Program-made: the position numbers and the translations under genes
Assembly: GCF_000445125.1 (NCBI RefSeq)
Contig: NZ_ATHL01000055.1
Span: 1-64,000 of the forward strand
Reading direction: 5' to 3'
From: Novosphingobium lindaniclasticum LE124
GTDB lineage: Bacteria > Pseudomonadota > Alphaproteobacteria > Sphingomonadales > Sphingomonadaceae
Length of the DNA stretch: 64,000 nt
Notes under the pieces: model-generated
The model's input: the letters and a program-made list of their open reading frames with translations, nothing else
Told to the model about the DNA's origin: nothing
Databases searched by the model: none
Shown here: piece after piece, positions 45,180-56,603 of the stretch
Position numbering within the stretch: the first letter of the stretch is position 1
Layout: each line of letters opens with the position of its first letter

Positions 45180-46294
45180 CGTGCGGCTTCCGCCATCTCG
45201 CGCAGGGCTGCGGCGATCACGTCCATGTCCTCGGGCTTGCCGATGGTGATGCGCAGGGCCTGGGGAAGGCCCTGACCCGGCAGCCAGCGGACGATGTAGC
45301 CGCGGTCGGCCAGCCCGTCGAAGGCGGTTTCGGCGGTGAGAGCGCCTTCGAACAGCACCAGCACGAAGTTCGCCTGGCTGGGCAGTGCGCGCAAGCCGTG
45401 GTTGCCGAGGGCCTCCAGCTTCTCGACGAAACGGGCGCGCTCGTCGCGGTTGTGGACGCGGCTGGCCTCGACGAAAGCCGCGTCCTCCAGCGCTGCCAGC
45501 GCCATGGCTTGACCGGTGTTCGAGACGTTGAAAGGCCCGCGGATGCGGTTGAGCGTCGCGACGATGCCCGGCGCGCCGGTGGCCCAGCCGATGCGTTCGC
45601 CCGCGAGGCCGAAGATCTTGGAGAAGGTGCGCGTGACCAGCACGTTGTCATGCGCGGCGGCCAGTGCCAGGGAGCCGTCGTCGTCCTCGGGGGCGACATA
45701 TTCGCCATAGGCCTGGTCCAGCACCAGCAGCACGTCGGCGGGAAGACCGGCATGGAGGCGCGCGATCTCGCCCTGTGGCAGGTAGGAGCCGGTCGGGTTG
45801 TTGGGATTGGCGACGAAGACCACGCGGGTCTTGTCCGTCACCAGCGCCAGCAGCGCGTCGACATCGGTGCCGTAGTCGGCATCGGGCGCGACCACCGGCG
45901 TGGCGCCGCAGCGGCGCGCGGCGATGTCGTAGACCGAGAAGCCGTAGCGCACATAGATCACTTCGTCGCCAAGCCCGGCATAGCCCTGCGCGGCGAGGTT
46001 GAGCAGTTCGTCCGAGCCGGTGCCCATCACCACCCGCGCGGCATCGAGGCCGTGCTTCGCGGCGATGGCGTGACGCAGGGCGGTGCTGTCGGGATCGGGA
46101 TAGAGCGCTGGGGGCTGCGTGCGGGCATCGAGCGCGGCCTGGCTGGTGCCGAGCGGGTTCTCATTGGCCGACAGCTTGATCAGCGGCCTGCCGTCCTTGC
46201 CTTTGGACTTGCCCGGCACATAGGCATGGATCGCGTCGATCCACGGCTTGGGCTGCGGGGCGGTGCTGGGACGGAGGGTCTGGCTGTCGGTCAT
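45176..46294 (-). CDS. hisC: Histidinol-phosphate (aromatic) aminotransferase
   Basis: This class I PLP aminotransferase of 372 aa has the PLP-binding Lys226 in [16 protein letters not shown], with [19 protein letters not shown] and DQAYGEYV. It transaminates histidinol phosphate and, given the tyrC partner in a 4-base overlap, probably also prephenate or phenylpyruvate. The ATG at 46294 is supported by loss of homology upstream. It is the first gene of the pair and diverges from metX. Confidence 0.95.
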   Translation of the reverse strand: MTDSQTLRPSTAPQPKPWIDAIHAYVPGKSKGKDGRPLIKLSANENPLGTSQAALDARTQPPALYPDPDSTALRHAIAAKHGLDAARVVMGTGSDELLNLAAQGYAGLGDEVIYVRYGFSVYDIAARRCGATPVVAPDADYGTDVDALLALVTDKTRVVFVANPNNPTGSYLPQGEIARLHAGLPADVLLVLDQAYGEYVAPEDDDGSLALAAAHDNVLVTRTFSKIFGLAGERIGWATGAPGIVATLNRIRGPFNVSNTGQAMALAALEDAAFVEASRVHNRDERARFVEKLEALGNHGLRALPSQANFVLVLFEGALTAETAFDGLADRGYIVRWLPGQGLPQALRITIGKPEDMDVIAAALREMAEAAR

Positions 46295-46517
46295 GACCCG
46301 CGCCTTAGCCCAGCGACGGCAGGATGGACAGGGGCGTTTGGAAAGTGAAGGACCGGATCTGTCTGCTGATGCGCCGCTTCCGATCGCAATGCTGCGCGCA
46401 CAAGGATGACTGCCGCCGAATATTGCTGATCTTCCGCGTAAGGCTCCGGCGCATACCGGCCTGGAGGCCCGCACGATTGACAGGCCCTGGCCGCTCCCCC
46501 AACTCCTTTCCTGCACC

Positions 46518-47633
46518 ATGCCCAACTCGCCCCTCCTTGACGCCACCCAGGTCCTGAACCTCGCGCAGCCGCTTCCGCTGGATGGCGGGCAGAGCCTTCC
46601 CGATGGCCGCATCGCCTACGAGACGCACGGCAGGCTGAATGCGGCCAGGGACAACGCGATCCTGATCTGCCACGCGCTTACGGGCGATCATCACGTCGTC
46701 TCCCACCACCCCAAGACCGGCAAGCCGGGCTGGTGGGTACGTATGGTGGGACCCGGCAAGCCGATCGACACCGACCGCTTCTTCGTGATCTGCGCCAACG
46801 TGATCGGTTCCTGCATGGGCTCTACCGGCCCTGCCAGCCTGGCGGCGGATGGCCAGCCCTGGGGAATGCGTTTTCCCGTCATCACCGTGCGCGACATGGT
46901 GCGCGGCCATGTCGCCCTGCTCGACGCGCTCAGGATCGAGAGCCTCTATGCCGTCGTCGGCGGATCGATGGGCGGGATGCAGGCGCTGAGCCTCGCCTCG
47001 AACTTCGCCGATCGCACGCGCGCGGCGCTGGTGATCGCCTCGACCGCGCGGCATTCGGCGCAGAACATCGCGTTCCATGAAGTCGGGCGGCAGGCGATCA
47101 TGGCCGACCCCGAATGGCGCGAAGGGGACTATTATGCGCATGGCAAAGGACCCGAGAAAGGCCTCTCCGTCGCCCGCATGGCCGCGCACATCACCTACCT
47201 GTCGGAAGCCGGCCTCACCGAGAAGTTCGGCCGCCGTCTGCAGGACCGCGAGGAAAAGACCTTCGGCTTCGACGCCGATTTCCAGATCGAGTCCTACTTG
47301 CGCTACCAGGGCCTCGCCTTCACCGACCGCTTCGACGCGAACTCCTACCTCTACATCACCCGCGCGATGGACTATTTCGACCTCGCGGAGGAACACGGCG
47401 GCCTGCTCGCCAATGCTTTCGCCGGTTCGAAGGCGCGGTACTGCCTGGTCAGTTTCGACACGGACTGGCTCTACCCCACCGCCGATTCACGGAACGTGGT
47501 CCACGCCCTGAATGCCGCAGGTCTGCCGGTGAGCTTCGTCGAACTCTCCGCGCCTTATGGTCACGACTCCTTTCTGCTCGACGTGCCCGCGCTGGACCGC
47601 GTCGTCGAAGGATTTCTGGGAGATGGCCGTTGA
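46518..47633 (+). CDS. metX: Homoserine O-acetyltransferase
   Basis: MetX acetylates (or succinylates) homoserine to start methionine synthesis. The 371-aa alpha/beta hydrolase-fold enzyme has nucleophile Ser150 in [12 protein letters not shown], the [10 protein letters not shown] loop, and a C-terminal GHDSFLL histidine. Acyl-donor choice cannot be read from the sequence alone. A TTG-started GNAT gene overlaps its stop by 4 bases and metW follows that, so three genes are coupled. I found no SAM riboswitch in the 223-base upstream region. Confidence 0.95.
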   Translation: MPNSPLLDATQVLNLAQPLPLDGGQSLPDGRIAYETHGRLNAARDNAILICHALTGDHHVVSHHPKTGKPGWWVRMVGPGKPIDTDRFFVICANVIGSCMGSTGPASLAADGQPWGMRFPVITVRDMVRGHVALLDALRIESLYAVVGGSMGGMQALSLASNFADRTRAALVIASTARHSAQNIAFHEVGRQAIMADPEWREGDYYAHGKGPEKGLSVARMAAHITYLSEAGLTEKFGRRLQDREEKTFGFDADFQIESYLRYQGLAFTDRFDANSYLYITRAMDYFDLAEEHGGLLANAFAGSKARYCLVSFDTDWLYPTADSRNVVHALNAAGLPVSFVELSAPYGHDSFLLDVPALDRVVEGFLGDGR

Positions 47634-48076
47634 GCACAGCGTCCATCGAACTCAGCGACGACAGTTTGCGGCTGGACGTCGCGCGCATCCATCGCTGGCT
47701 GGCATCGAGTTATTGGACGCCGGGCATCGAACGCCTGCAAGTCGAGCGCCAGATTGCCGGTTCGCACTGCCTCGGCGCCTATCTTCCGGGCGGCACGCAG
47801 GTGGGGTTCGCCCGCGTGATTTCCGACCGCGCCAGCTTCGCCTGGCTGGCCGACGTCTGGGTGGACGACGGCGTGCGCGGGCAAGGGCTGGGGACAAGGC
47901 TGGCCCAATGGTTCATCGAACACCCGGACTATGCCGATGTGCGCCGGTTCGGGCTCGCCACCAAGGATGCCCACGGCCTCTACACCCGGCTGGGCTTCAC
48001 GCCGCTGGCCCGCCCCGACCGGCTGATGGAGAAGCTCTCCGGCCCCTTCGCAGCGACCTTGGAGGCGGATTCGTGA
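47630..48076 (+). CDS. GNAT-family N-acetyltransferase
   Basis: The 148-aa protein has a GNAT fold: [25 protein letters not shown] carries the acetyl-CoA loop (RGQGLG), followed by [12 protein letters not shown]. It begins with a TTG at 47630, with GGAG about 8 bases upstream, overlapping the metX stop (TTGA). It ends overlapping metW by 4 bases (GTGA). Its substrate is unknown. The tight coupling between two methionine-synthesis genes suggests a linked task such as acetylating an amino acid or intermediate, but this is inference. Confidence 0.9.
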   Translation: MSTASIELSDDSLRLDVARIHRWLASSYWTPGIERLQVERQIAGSHCLGAYLPGGTQVGFARVISDRASFAWLADVWVDDGVRGQGLGTRLAQWFIEHPDYADVRRFGLATKDAHGLYTRLGFTPLARPDRLMEKLSGPFAATLEADS

Positions 48077-48666
48077 GCCTGCTGCGCCCCGACCTCGCGG
48101 TGATCGCCGCCAATGTCGCGCCGGGGTCGCGGGTGTTGGATATCGGTTGCGGCGACGGCACGCTGATGCAGGCCCTGCGCGATGACAAGCGCTGCGATGC
48201 GCGCGGCATGGAACTCGATCCGGCCGACGTGGGTCTTTGCGTTGCCAAGGGACTTTCGGTGATCCAGGGCGATGCCGACCGGGATCTGGCCTTCTACCCC
48301 GACCGGTCGGTGGACTATGCCATCCTCTCCCAGACGCTGCAGACGACGATGAGGCCGGACTTGGTGCTGGAGCAGCTTTTGCGAATCGGCCGCCGCGCCT
48401 TCGTGAGCTTTCCGAATTTCGCCCACTGGCGCGTGCGGCTGTCGCTGCTGTGGCGTGGCCGGATGCCGGTGACGCGCCTGCTGCCGATCGCCTGGTACGA
48501 AACGCCGAACATCCACCACCTCACCGTGAACGACTTCCGCGAACTCGTGATACGGCGCGGGATCGCGGTCGAGGGCGCCTGGTTCCTGTCCGGAGATCAG
48601 CAGTGCAGCTCGGCGGCGGCCAATTTCCGCGCCGAGCATGCCGTGTTCCTGCTCTCGCGCGGATAA
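48073..48666 (+). CDS. metW: Methionine biosynthesis protein MetW
   Basis: MetW is a SAM-dependent methyltransferase-fold protein that in other bacteria supports MetX activity. The 197-aa protein has VLDIGCGDG (21-29), and MetW hallmarks such as RRAFVSFPNFAHWRVR, TPNIHHLTVNDF and FRAEHAVFLLSR. The GTG start at 48073 overlaps the GNAT stop. It is the third gene of the metX-GNAT-metW unit. Confidence 0.93.
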   Translation: MSLLRPDLAVIAANVAPGSRVLDIGCGDGTLMQALRDDKRCDARGMELDPADVGLCVAKGLSVIQGDADRDLAFYPDRSVDYAILSQTLQTTMRPDLVLEQLLRIGRRAFVSFPNFAHWRVRLSLLWRGRMPVTRLLPIAWYETPNIHHLTVNDFRELVIRRGIAVEGAWFLSGDQQCSSAAANFRAEHAVFLLSRG

Positions 48667-48767
48667 TCGGCAGGAGGGCGACTTATCCACGCGTTTTGCC
48701 GGGGCGCGAGGAGGGGCGTTTCGGTTCGGGTGGACGCTTGCGGGCAGGTTTGGCATTCGAAATCGCC

Positions 48768-49439
48768 ATGTGGCACATCTTCCAGTTTCCGCTCTGCCCC
48801 TTCAGCCGCAAGGTCCGCTTGCTCATGGGCGAAAAGGGCATCGCCTACGAACTCCAGACCGCACGGCCCTGGGAAGGTGAGGACCGGCTGTTCGAGATGA
48901 ACCCGGCGGGGCGCACGCCGGTGGTGCGAGAAACCGAGCGCGGCACCGTGATCGTCGACAGCCGCGCGATCTGCGAATATTTCGAGGAAACCGTCGATCG
49001 CAATCCGCAGATCAGCGGCACCGCCGTCCAGCGTGCCGAGATTCGCCGCCTGATCGCGATGTTCGACGAGAACTTCTATCACGACGTTTCCGGCCCGCTG
49101 CTCCACGAGCGTATGAAGAAGCGCTTGGTCCTGCGCCAGTCGCCCGATGCCAAGATCCTGCGCGAATCGATGAAGCTGGCGCACGATTATCTCGACTACA
49201 TAGACTACCTGATCGACAACCGTCCCTGGCTGGCGGGCGCCACGATGACGCTGGCAGACCTTGCCGCCGCCGCGCAGATTTCGGTGGCGGACTATCTCGG
49301 CGGGCTGGACTGGTCGAGCCATGAGCAGGCGCGCGGCTGGTATCTGGTGATGAAGTCGCGGCCTTCGTTCCGGCCGCTGCTCAGCGAGCGCATGGAAGTG
49401 ATCCAGCCGCCGAGCCACTATGCCGAAGTGGATGCCTGA
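48768..49439 (+). CDS. Glutathione S-transferase family protein
   Basis: The 223-aa protein has an N-terminal thioredoxin-like domain (MWHIFQFPLCPFSRKVRLLM, NPAGRTPVV, VDSRAICEYFE) and a C-terminal all-helical domain with LAGATMTLADLAAAA. The Cys in the LCPFSRK position suggests a glutaredoxin-type or omega/theta-like member. It could conjugate electrophiles or act as a thiol reductase. It lies 101 bases after metW and may be in the same transcript. Confidence 0.88.
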   Translation: MWHIFQFPLCPFSRKVRLLMGEKGIAYELQTARPWEGEDRLFEMNPAGRTPVVRETERGTVIVDSRAICEYFEETVDRNPQISGTAVQRAEIRRLIAMFDENFYHDVSGPLLHERMKKRLVLRQSPDAKILRESMKLAHDYLDYIDYLIDNRPWLAGATMTLADLAAAAQISVADYLGGLDWSSHEQARGWYLVMKSRPSFRPLLSERMEVIQPPSHYAEVDA

Positions 49440-49447
49440 GTAGGCAT

Positions 49448-49561
49448 CGTCCCGGATTTGATCCGGGACTGCTGGCAAATCTTGAGGCGACCGCTGGCAG
49501 TGAAGCGTCCGACGCGAGGCGGGCCGTTCACTGCCAGCGGTCCCGGATCAAGTCCGGGACG
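49448..49561. repeat. Nested inverted-repeat element between convergent genes
   Basis: Outer 22-base arms (49448-49469, 49540-49561) match at 21 of 22 positions and are themselves palindromic (CCCGGA...TCCGGG). Inner arms (49491-49504, 49527-49540) are a perfect 14-base stem. The core is shared with 27654-27676. It ends the gst gene on one side and the S10 peptidase gene on the other. Confidence 0.75.
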
Positions 49562-49572
49562 ACGACGATCGA

Positions 49573-51075
49573 TCAGTTCGCCGCGCGATAGCTCTCCAGG
49601 ATGTCGCGGCGCAGGGCCGCGCCGCTGTCGGGGCGCGAGTAGAACATGTGGCCGCCCTCATACATGTGCAGGCGCACGCGGTCCGGGCGGCCGAACTGCG
49701 GCATCTGGGCCATGATCAGGCGCGAGCCGAAGTAGGGGCAGGACAGGTCGTCCCAGCCGTGGACGATGTCCACGGTCATCTTCGGGTCGATCGAGATCGC
49801 CTGGCGCAGATCCTTGACCGGGTTGTCGCTGTTGTCGCGGGTCCAGGCCTCGTTCACCTCGTAGGACAGCGCATTGTAGCGCGCGTCCACCTTCCAGCCG
49901 ACCTGTCGCGTGACGAAATCGACCATGGCCGAAGTGGTCGGCGCGATCAGCGTGGTCAGCAGCGGATCGCTGTATTGCGGGCGGGCGCTGGCGGGGAAGG
50001 GGTCGTAGGCGGTGTAGTTGGAATCGTAGACCGAGCCGACCAGGCCCTTGTCGCGGTGGATCTCGCGCAGATAGGTCGGAATGTCGACGCGGCCGTCCAT
50101 GCGGCGCACCAGCGCGGGATCGAGGCCGGTCAGTTCGGCGACTTTGGCGGAGAGGCGGTCGGTCGCCGCCTTGTCCTGCGGACCAGCGAGGAAGTCCTGC
50201 ACGTATTCGGTGCGGATATACTCCTCGACCGGGGCCATCGAGGCCTCGCTCAGCTTGCCCTGACGCTCGAAGTGGCCGGCGACCATGGCGGGGAGGTTGA
50301 TCATCCAGGGCAGCGGCGACAGCGCGTCGTCCTCACCGATGGCGGGCGGGTCGAGGTAGGGGGAAACGAGCGTCATGCCCGAGATGCCCACGCCCATCTG
50401 GGTCTGGAGGTAATAGGCCAGGCGCGGCACGCGGTAGCCGCCGTAGCTCTCGCCGGAAAGGTACTTGCGGCTGGTGAGGCGGCCGTTCTGGTTGAGCCAG
50501 TCATAGACCACGCGGCTGAGGTACTTGATGTCGTTCTCGGACGTGTAGAACGCCTTCTTGGTCGCCTCGGCATCGACGCGGCTGCGCGAAAAGCCGGTGC
50601 CGATCGGGTCGATGAAGACGAGATCGGTGAAGTCCAGCCAGGAGTTTGGATTGTCGCGCAGCACGGCCGGGTCTGACGGGGCATCGCCCTGCGCGCCGAA
50701 CTGGACGCGCTTGGGGCCGATGGCGCCAAGGTTCAGGTAGACCGAGGCCGCGCCGGGGCCGCCGTTGAACGCGAAAGTGACCGGGCGCGAAGTCGGGGCG
50801 CCGGGCACGGTATAGGCAGTATAGACCACCTCGCCGATGGTCTTGCCCTTCTCGTCCTTGATCGGCAGCGCGCCAACGGTGGCGGTGTAGTTGACGGTCT
50901 TGCCGCCGATCACCGCGCTCTGCTTGATCGACTTGGGGGCGGGCAGCAGGGGCAGCTCGTCGCCCTCCGCGTCCTTCTTCGCTTCGGCGCTTTCGGCAGG
51001 CTTATCGGCAGCGAAGGCCGGGACGGAACAGGCGGCGAGCACCATGGCCAGGCAGGCCAGCGAAACTTTGCGCAT
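49573..51075 (-). CDS. Secreted S10 serine carboxypeptidase family protein
   Basis: The 500-aa protein has an N-terminal signal peptide (cleavage near PAFA, residue 22) and the S10 carboxypeptidase pattern: FAFNGGPGAAS (103-111), IDPIGTGFSRS, and nucleophile Ser210 in SGESYGG. The later WDDLSCPYFGS and YEGGHMFYSRPDS supply the Asp and His. It should release C-terminal residues from peptides in the periplasm or outside. It is monocistronic and converges with the gst gene. Confidence 0.93.
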   Translation of the reverse strand: MRKVSLACLAMVLAACSVPAFAADKPAESAEAKKDAEGDELPLLPAPKSIKQSAVIGGKTVNYTATVGALPIKDEKGKTIGEVVYTAYTVPGAPTSRPVTFAFNGGPGAASVYLNLGAIGPKRVQFGAQGDAPSDPAVLRDNPNSWLDFTDLVFIDPIGTGFSRSRVDAEATKKAFYTSENDIKYLSRVVYDWLNQNGRLTSRKYLSGESYGGYRVPRLAYYLQTQMGVGISGMTLVSPYLDPPAIGEDDALSPLPWMINLPAMVAGHFERQGKLSEASMAPVEEYIRTEYVQDFLAGPQDKAATDRLSAKVAELTGLDPALVRRMDGRVDIPTYLREIHRDKGLVGSVYDSNYTAYDPFPASARPQYSDPLLTTLIAPTTSAMVDFVTRQVGWKVDARYNALSYEVNEAWTRDNSDNPVKDLRQAISIDPKMTVDIVHGWDDLSCPYFGSRLIMAQMPQFGRPDRVRLHMYEGGHMFYSRPDSGAALRRDILESYRAAN

Positions 51076-51282
51076 GGAAGGAACGACCCCTTTATCGATG
51101 CGTCCGAACGGACGTCAGGGGCGATCAGTAGAACCTTGAAATAGTATACGACAAGGGTCGGAGCTGGAAAAAATGTCGTGCCTGGCCCGTCCTGCCTTCC
51201 GGGGATCGGGCCATGGAATGGTCCATCGGAAGGCAGGGCAGGTCAGGCGTCCGGACGGCTGGGGGGAGCCGCCCGAAAGTCA

Positions 51283-52899
<1,617 letters not shown>

Positions 52900-52912
52900 T
52901 TATCTCGGGATT

Positions 52913-55102
52913 CTAACTACCCCACCTCTTCTTTTGAGACTTCCCATACCGCGTCTTGCGCGTCCCCGGCTTGCCCTCGTTGCTGCGGCCGACGATCGGG
53001 GCTTTCTTGTGCTCGTCGGGGATGCCGAGTTCGCTGGCTTCGAGCTTCCGGATCTCGTCGCGCAGGCGGCCGGCTTCCTCGAACTCGAGGTCGGCGGCGG
53101 CGGCGCGCATCTTCTTCTCCAGGTCCTCGATATAGGCCCGCAGGTTGTGGCCCACGAGGTTGTTCTGGCCTTCCGCGTCGATGTCGATGAGCACGCCGTC
53201 GCGGCTGGCGGTATCCGCGACGATGTCGGCAATGCGGCGCTTGATCGTCTGCGGCGTGATGCCGTGCTCGGCGTTGTATTCTTCCTGCTTGGCGCGGCGG
53301 CGGTCGGTTTCGGCGATGGCGCGTTCCATCGACCCGGTCATGCGGTCGGCATAGAGGATCACGCGCCCATCGACGTTACGCGCGGCGCGGCCGATGGTCT
53401 GGATCAGCGACGTCTCGCTGCGCAGGAAGCCTTCCTTGTCGGCATCGAGAATGCAGACGAGGCCGCATTCGGGGATGTCCAGACCCTCGCGCAGCAGGTT
53501 GATGCCCACCAGCACGTCGTAGACGCCCAGGCGCAAGTCGCGGATCAGTTCGATGCGTTCCAGCGTCTCGACGTCGCTGTGCATGTAGCGCACGCGCACC
53601 CCGGCTTCGTGCATGAATTCGGTGAGATCCTCGGCCATGCGCTTGGTGAGGGTGGTGACGAGGGTGCGATAGCCTTTCTCGGCTGTCGCCTTGCACTCCA
53701 TGATGCAGTCCTGAACCTGGTCCTCGACCGGTCGGATCTCCACCGGCGGGTCGATCAGGCCGGTGGGGCGGATCACCTGCTCGGCAAAGACGCCGCCGGA
53801 CTGGTCCATTTCCCAGTGCCCCGGCGTCGCTGAAACGGCGATGGTCTGCGGGCGCATGGCGTCCCACTCGTTGAAGCGCAGCGGGCGGTTGTCGATACAG
53901 CTCGGCAGGCGGAAGCCGTATTCGGCCAAGGTGATCTTGCGGCGATGGTCGCCCTTGGACATGGCGCCGATCTGCGGCACCGTCTGGTGGCTCTCGTCCA
54001 CGAAGAGCAGCGCATTGTCGGGCAGATATTCGAACAGGGTCGGCGGCGGCTCGCCGGGCAGGCGGCCGGTGAGGAAGCGCGAGTAGTTCTCGATCCCCGC
54101 GCAGGAGCCGGTGGCCGCGATCATCTCGAGGTCGAAATTGGTGCGTTGCTCCAGCCGCTGCGCTTCCAGCAGGCGGCCTTCGGCTTCCAGTTCCTTGAGG
54201 CGCTCGGTCAGTTCGAAGCGGATCGCCTCGCCGGCCTGCTTCATCGTCGGTCCCGGTGTCACATAGTGCGAATTCGCATAGACCCGCACTTTCTCCAGCA
54301 CCGAGCCCTTCTTGCCGGTGAGCGGATCGAACTCGGCGATCTCCTCGATCTCGTCCCCGAAGAACGAGATGCGCCAGGCGGTGTCTTCCAGGTGAGAGGG
54401 AAACAGTTCCAGATTGTCCCCGCGCACGCGAAACGTGCCGCGCGTGAACGCCGCGTCGTTGCGTTTGTATTGCAGCGCGACGAGCTTGCGGATGATCTCG
54501 CGCTGGTCCTGGGTCTCGCCGGTCTTGAGGTCGAAGATCATCGCCGAATAGGTTTCGACCGAGCCGATGCCGTAAAGGCACGAAACCGAGGCGACGATGA
54601 TCACGTCGTCGCGTTCCAGCAAGGCGCGCGTGGCCGAGTGGCGCATCCGGTCGATCGCCTCATTCACCGAGCTTTCCTTCTCGATGTACGTGTCCGACCG
54701 GGCGACATAGGCCTCGGGCTGATAATAGTCGTAGTAGGAGACGAAGTATTCGACCGCGTTCTCGGGGAAGAAGTCCTTCATCTCGGCGTAGAGCTGCGCC
54801 GCCAGGATCTTGTTCGGCGCCAGGATGAGCGCCGGACGCTGCAGTTCCTCGATCACCTTGGCCATGGTGAAGGTCTTGCCCGAGCCGGTCACGCCCAGCA
54901 GCACCTGCGTCTTCTCGCCCTCTCCCGCGGTGGAGACGAGGTCGGCGATGGCGGTGGGCTGGTCACCATTCGGTTCATAGTCGGAAACGACCTTGAACGG
55001 CCTGCCCGGCATCGACTTGTCTGGCCGCGCCGGCTTGTGAGGAACGAAAGTGCCCGAAGTGTCCGGTTCCTCAAGGCCCCGGCGAATGATCAGCTCTGCC
55101 AT
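52913..55102 (-). CDS. uvrB: UvrABC system protein B
   Basis: UvrB verifies DNA damage for nucleotide excision repair with UvrA and UvrC. The 729-aa protein has Walker A GVTGSGKT (70-77), the beta-hairpin stretch [13 protein letters not shown], helicase motifs ([40 protein letters not shown]) and the C-terminal UVR domain with [20 protein letters not shown]. The ATG at 55102 ([10 protein letters not shown]) is preferred to 55138. It diverges from a DUF3617 gene. No clear alphaproteobacterial LexA box was recognised upstream. Confidence 0.97.
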   Translation of the reverse strand: MAELIIRRGLEEPDTSGTFVPHKPARPDKSMPGRPFKVVSDYEPNGDQPTAIADLVSTAGEGEKTQVLLGVTGSGKTFTMAKVIEELQRPALILAPNKILAAQLYAEMKDFFPENAVEYFVSYYDYYQPEAYVARSDTYIEKESSVNEAIDRMRHSATRALLERDDVIIVASVSCLYGIGSVETYSAMIFDLKTGETQDQREIIRKLVALQYKRNDAAFTRGTFRVRGDNLELFPSHLEDTAWRISFFGDEIEEIAEFDPLTGKKGSVLEKVRVYANSHYVTPGPTMKQAGEAIRFELTERLKELEAEGRLLEAQRLEQRTNFDLEMIAATGSCAGIENYSRFLTGRLPGEPPPTLFEYLPDNALLFVDESHQTVPQIGAMSKGDHRRKITLAEYGFRLPSCIDNRPLRFNEWDAMRPQTIAVSATPGHWEMDQSGGVFAEQVIRPTGLIDPPVEIRPVEDQVQDCIMECKATAEKGYRTLVTTLTKRMAEDLTEFMHEAGVRVRYMHSDVETLERIELIRDLRLGVYDVLVGINLLREGLDIPECGLVCILDADKEGFLRSETSLIQTIGRAARNVDGRVILYADRMTGSMERAIAETDRRRAKQEEYNAEHGITPQTIKRRIADIVADTASRDGVLIDIDAEGQNNLVGHNLRAYIEDLEKKMRAAAADLEFEEAGRLRDEIRKLEASELGIPDEHKKAPIVGRSNEGKPGTRKTRYGKSQKKRWGS

Positions 55103-55220
55103 GCAGGAACATATGGGGTATGTCGTCCGAGGTCGCAATGTCTGCTGCGGGGACTCGCGGGCGGCGCCCGTCGATGGTACTTCGTCTCCCCTTCAATTCG
55201 GTGCGAAAGGTCTCGATTCT

Positions 55221-55778
55221 ATGAAGCGGATCACGGCGGTTTCGGTGATGTGCCTGGCGCTTGCAATGGCGGGCTGCGGCTCGAAGGAGCACAAGGACGG
55301 CGAGGCCCGGCCGATGGACGAGGTGAAGCAGGAAGCCGCCCAGCTCCAGCGCCCGAAGCCGGGACAGTACACCCAGAAGGTCGAGATCACGAAGATGGAA
55401 GTGCCGGGCCTGTCCGACCGGGACGCCGCGCAGATGAAGACCGCCATGGCGCAGGGGCAGGTCAATTCTTTCTGCCTGACCAAGGCGGAGGCCGACAAGG
55501 GCTACCGCGACATGTTCGACGAGATCGGCAAGGGGCGCGAGTGCAGCTATTCGCGCTTCGATGTCGATGGCGGCAGGCTGGATGCCCAGATGGATTGCCA
55601 GTCGAACGAACAAGGGGCCAACAATCAAGGTAAGGCGGTCATCAAGCTGGCCGGCACCGTGGGCGAGCAGGGCTCCGACATCAACGTGGACATGGACATG
55701 TCCGGCGGCCCTGCGCCGATGGGGCAGATGAAGATGGCGATGCATCTGGTCACCTCCCGGACAGGTGATTGCCCGTAA
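55221..55778 (+). CDS. DUF3617 lipoprotein
   Basis: The 185-aa protein has a lipoprotein signal with lipobox AMAGC (Cys19), then QLQRPKPGQYTQKVEITKMEVPGL and a cysteine pair (SFCLTKAEAD, RECSYSRFD) typical of DUF3617, a family of unknown function in alpha- and gammaproteobacteria. A short acidic linker follows the lipid anchor. It is probably bound to the outer membrane facing the periplasm. It diverges from uvrB. Confidence 0.88.
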   Translation: MKRITAVSVMCLALAMAGCGSKEHKDGEARPMDEVKQEAAQLQRPKPGQYTQKVEITKMEVPGLSDRDAAQMKTAMAQGQVNSFCLTKAEADKGYRDMFDEIGKGRECSYSRFDVDGGRLDAQMDCQSNEQGANNQGKAVIKLAGTVGEQGSDINVDMDMSGGPAPMGQMKMAMHLVTSRTGDCP

Positions 55779-55796
55779 GGTGATCGTTCGTAATTT

Positions 55797-55841
55797 GAAG
55801 GCCCCAAGTTGAAGGCCCAAGTCGAAGGCCCAAGTTGAAGG
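55797..55841 (+). repeat. Period-13 repeat array carrying Shine-Dalgarno-like GAAGG
   Basis: Three copies of GAAGGCCCAAGTT (55797-55810, 55811-55823, 55824-55836; the first has one extra C) end in a fourth GAAGG. That last GAAGG lies 6 bases before the GTG at 55848, so the repeat multiplies a ribosome-binding sequence just upstream of the hydrolase start. Confidence 0.8.
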
Positions 55842-55847
55842 AATACA

Positions 55848-56603
55848 GTGAACGGACCGGCTCCACGACAGCTCGACATGATGCGCAGCGCGATCGCGCG
55901 CCGCGCCGCGCTGGCGCGTGAGCCGCATCCGGAGGGCGTGCGCAAGCCCTCCTTGCGGCTGTTCTTCGCCGAGCTTGCCTCACTGCGGCGCGGCGGCAGG
56001 AAGCTGCTGGGGATCGAGAAGGCGCTTCACCCGCAGCCGGTCATGCTCCTGCCGGGCTTCGGCGCGCATCCGAACCGCATGAGGCCCATGGCGGAGGCGC
56101 TCGCCAAGGCAGGCCACGAGGTCCACGAGTGGGGCCTCGGCTTCAATTTCGGACCGAACCAGACCAACTTCGAATTCCTCATGCGCCGGGTCGGCTCGCT
56201 GGCCCGGCGCCACCGCGCACCGGTTACTCTCGTCGGCTGGAGCCTCGGCGGCCTCTTCGCGCGCGAGATCGCGCGGCGCCAGCCGGGCAGCGTCGGCAAA
56301 GTGGTGACGATGGGCACGCCGTTCTCCGGCGACCCGCGCGCGAACAATGCCTGGCGGGCCTATCAGGTCGTCACCGGCCATTCGGTGAACGCGCCGCCGA
56401 TCGAGTGTGATTTCTCCGAGAAGCCGCCGGTGCCGACGATCGCCTTGTGGAGCCCGCGCGACGGCGTGATCCATCCTCGCTCGGCCTGCGGCTGGCCGCA
56501 TGAGCGTGACCGCGCGGTGGCGATCCGCTGCTCGCACCTGGGCTTCGCCAGCGACCCGCGCGTGGTCGCGGAAGTCCTGCGCCAGCTCGATATCGAAGGT
56601 TAA
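55848..56603 (+). CDS. Alpha/beta hydrolase family protein
   Basis: The 251-aa protein has an alpha/beta hydrolase fold with MLLPGFGAHPNRMRPMAEAL as the oxyanion strand, nucleophile Ser132 in GWSLGG, and a late SHLGFASDP that supplies the histidine. A basic N-terminal helix (to about residue 55) precedes the domain. It is cytoplasmic and its substrate is unknown. The start is the GTG at 55848, and its upstream sequence is a tandem GAAGG repeat. It overlaps the convergent EamA gene end by 4 bases. Confidence 0.85.
   Translation: MNGPAPRQLDMMRSAIARRAALAREPHPEGVRKPSLRLFFAELASLRRGGRKLLGIEKALHPQPVMLLPGFGAHPNRMRPMAEALAKAGHEVHEWGLGFNFGPNQTNFEFLMRRVGSLARRHRAPVTLVGWSLGGLFAREIARRQPGSVGKVVTMGTPFSGDPRANNAWRAYQVVTGHSVNAPPIECDFSEKPPVPTIALWSPRDGVIHPRSACGWPHERDRAVAIRCSHLGFASDPRVVAEVLRQLDIEG

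Noticed and set aside
46295-46517. SAM riboswitch upstream of metX
   Set aside because: I looked for SAM-II-type conserved blocks and pseudoknot partners and did not find them.
55103-55220. LexA (SOS) box upstream of uvrB
   Set aside because: A single GAAC is visible without a second half-site at the alphaproteobacterial spacing.
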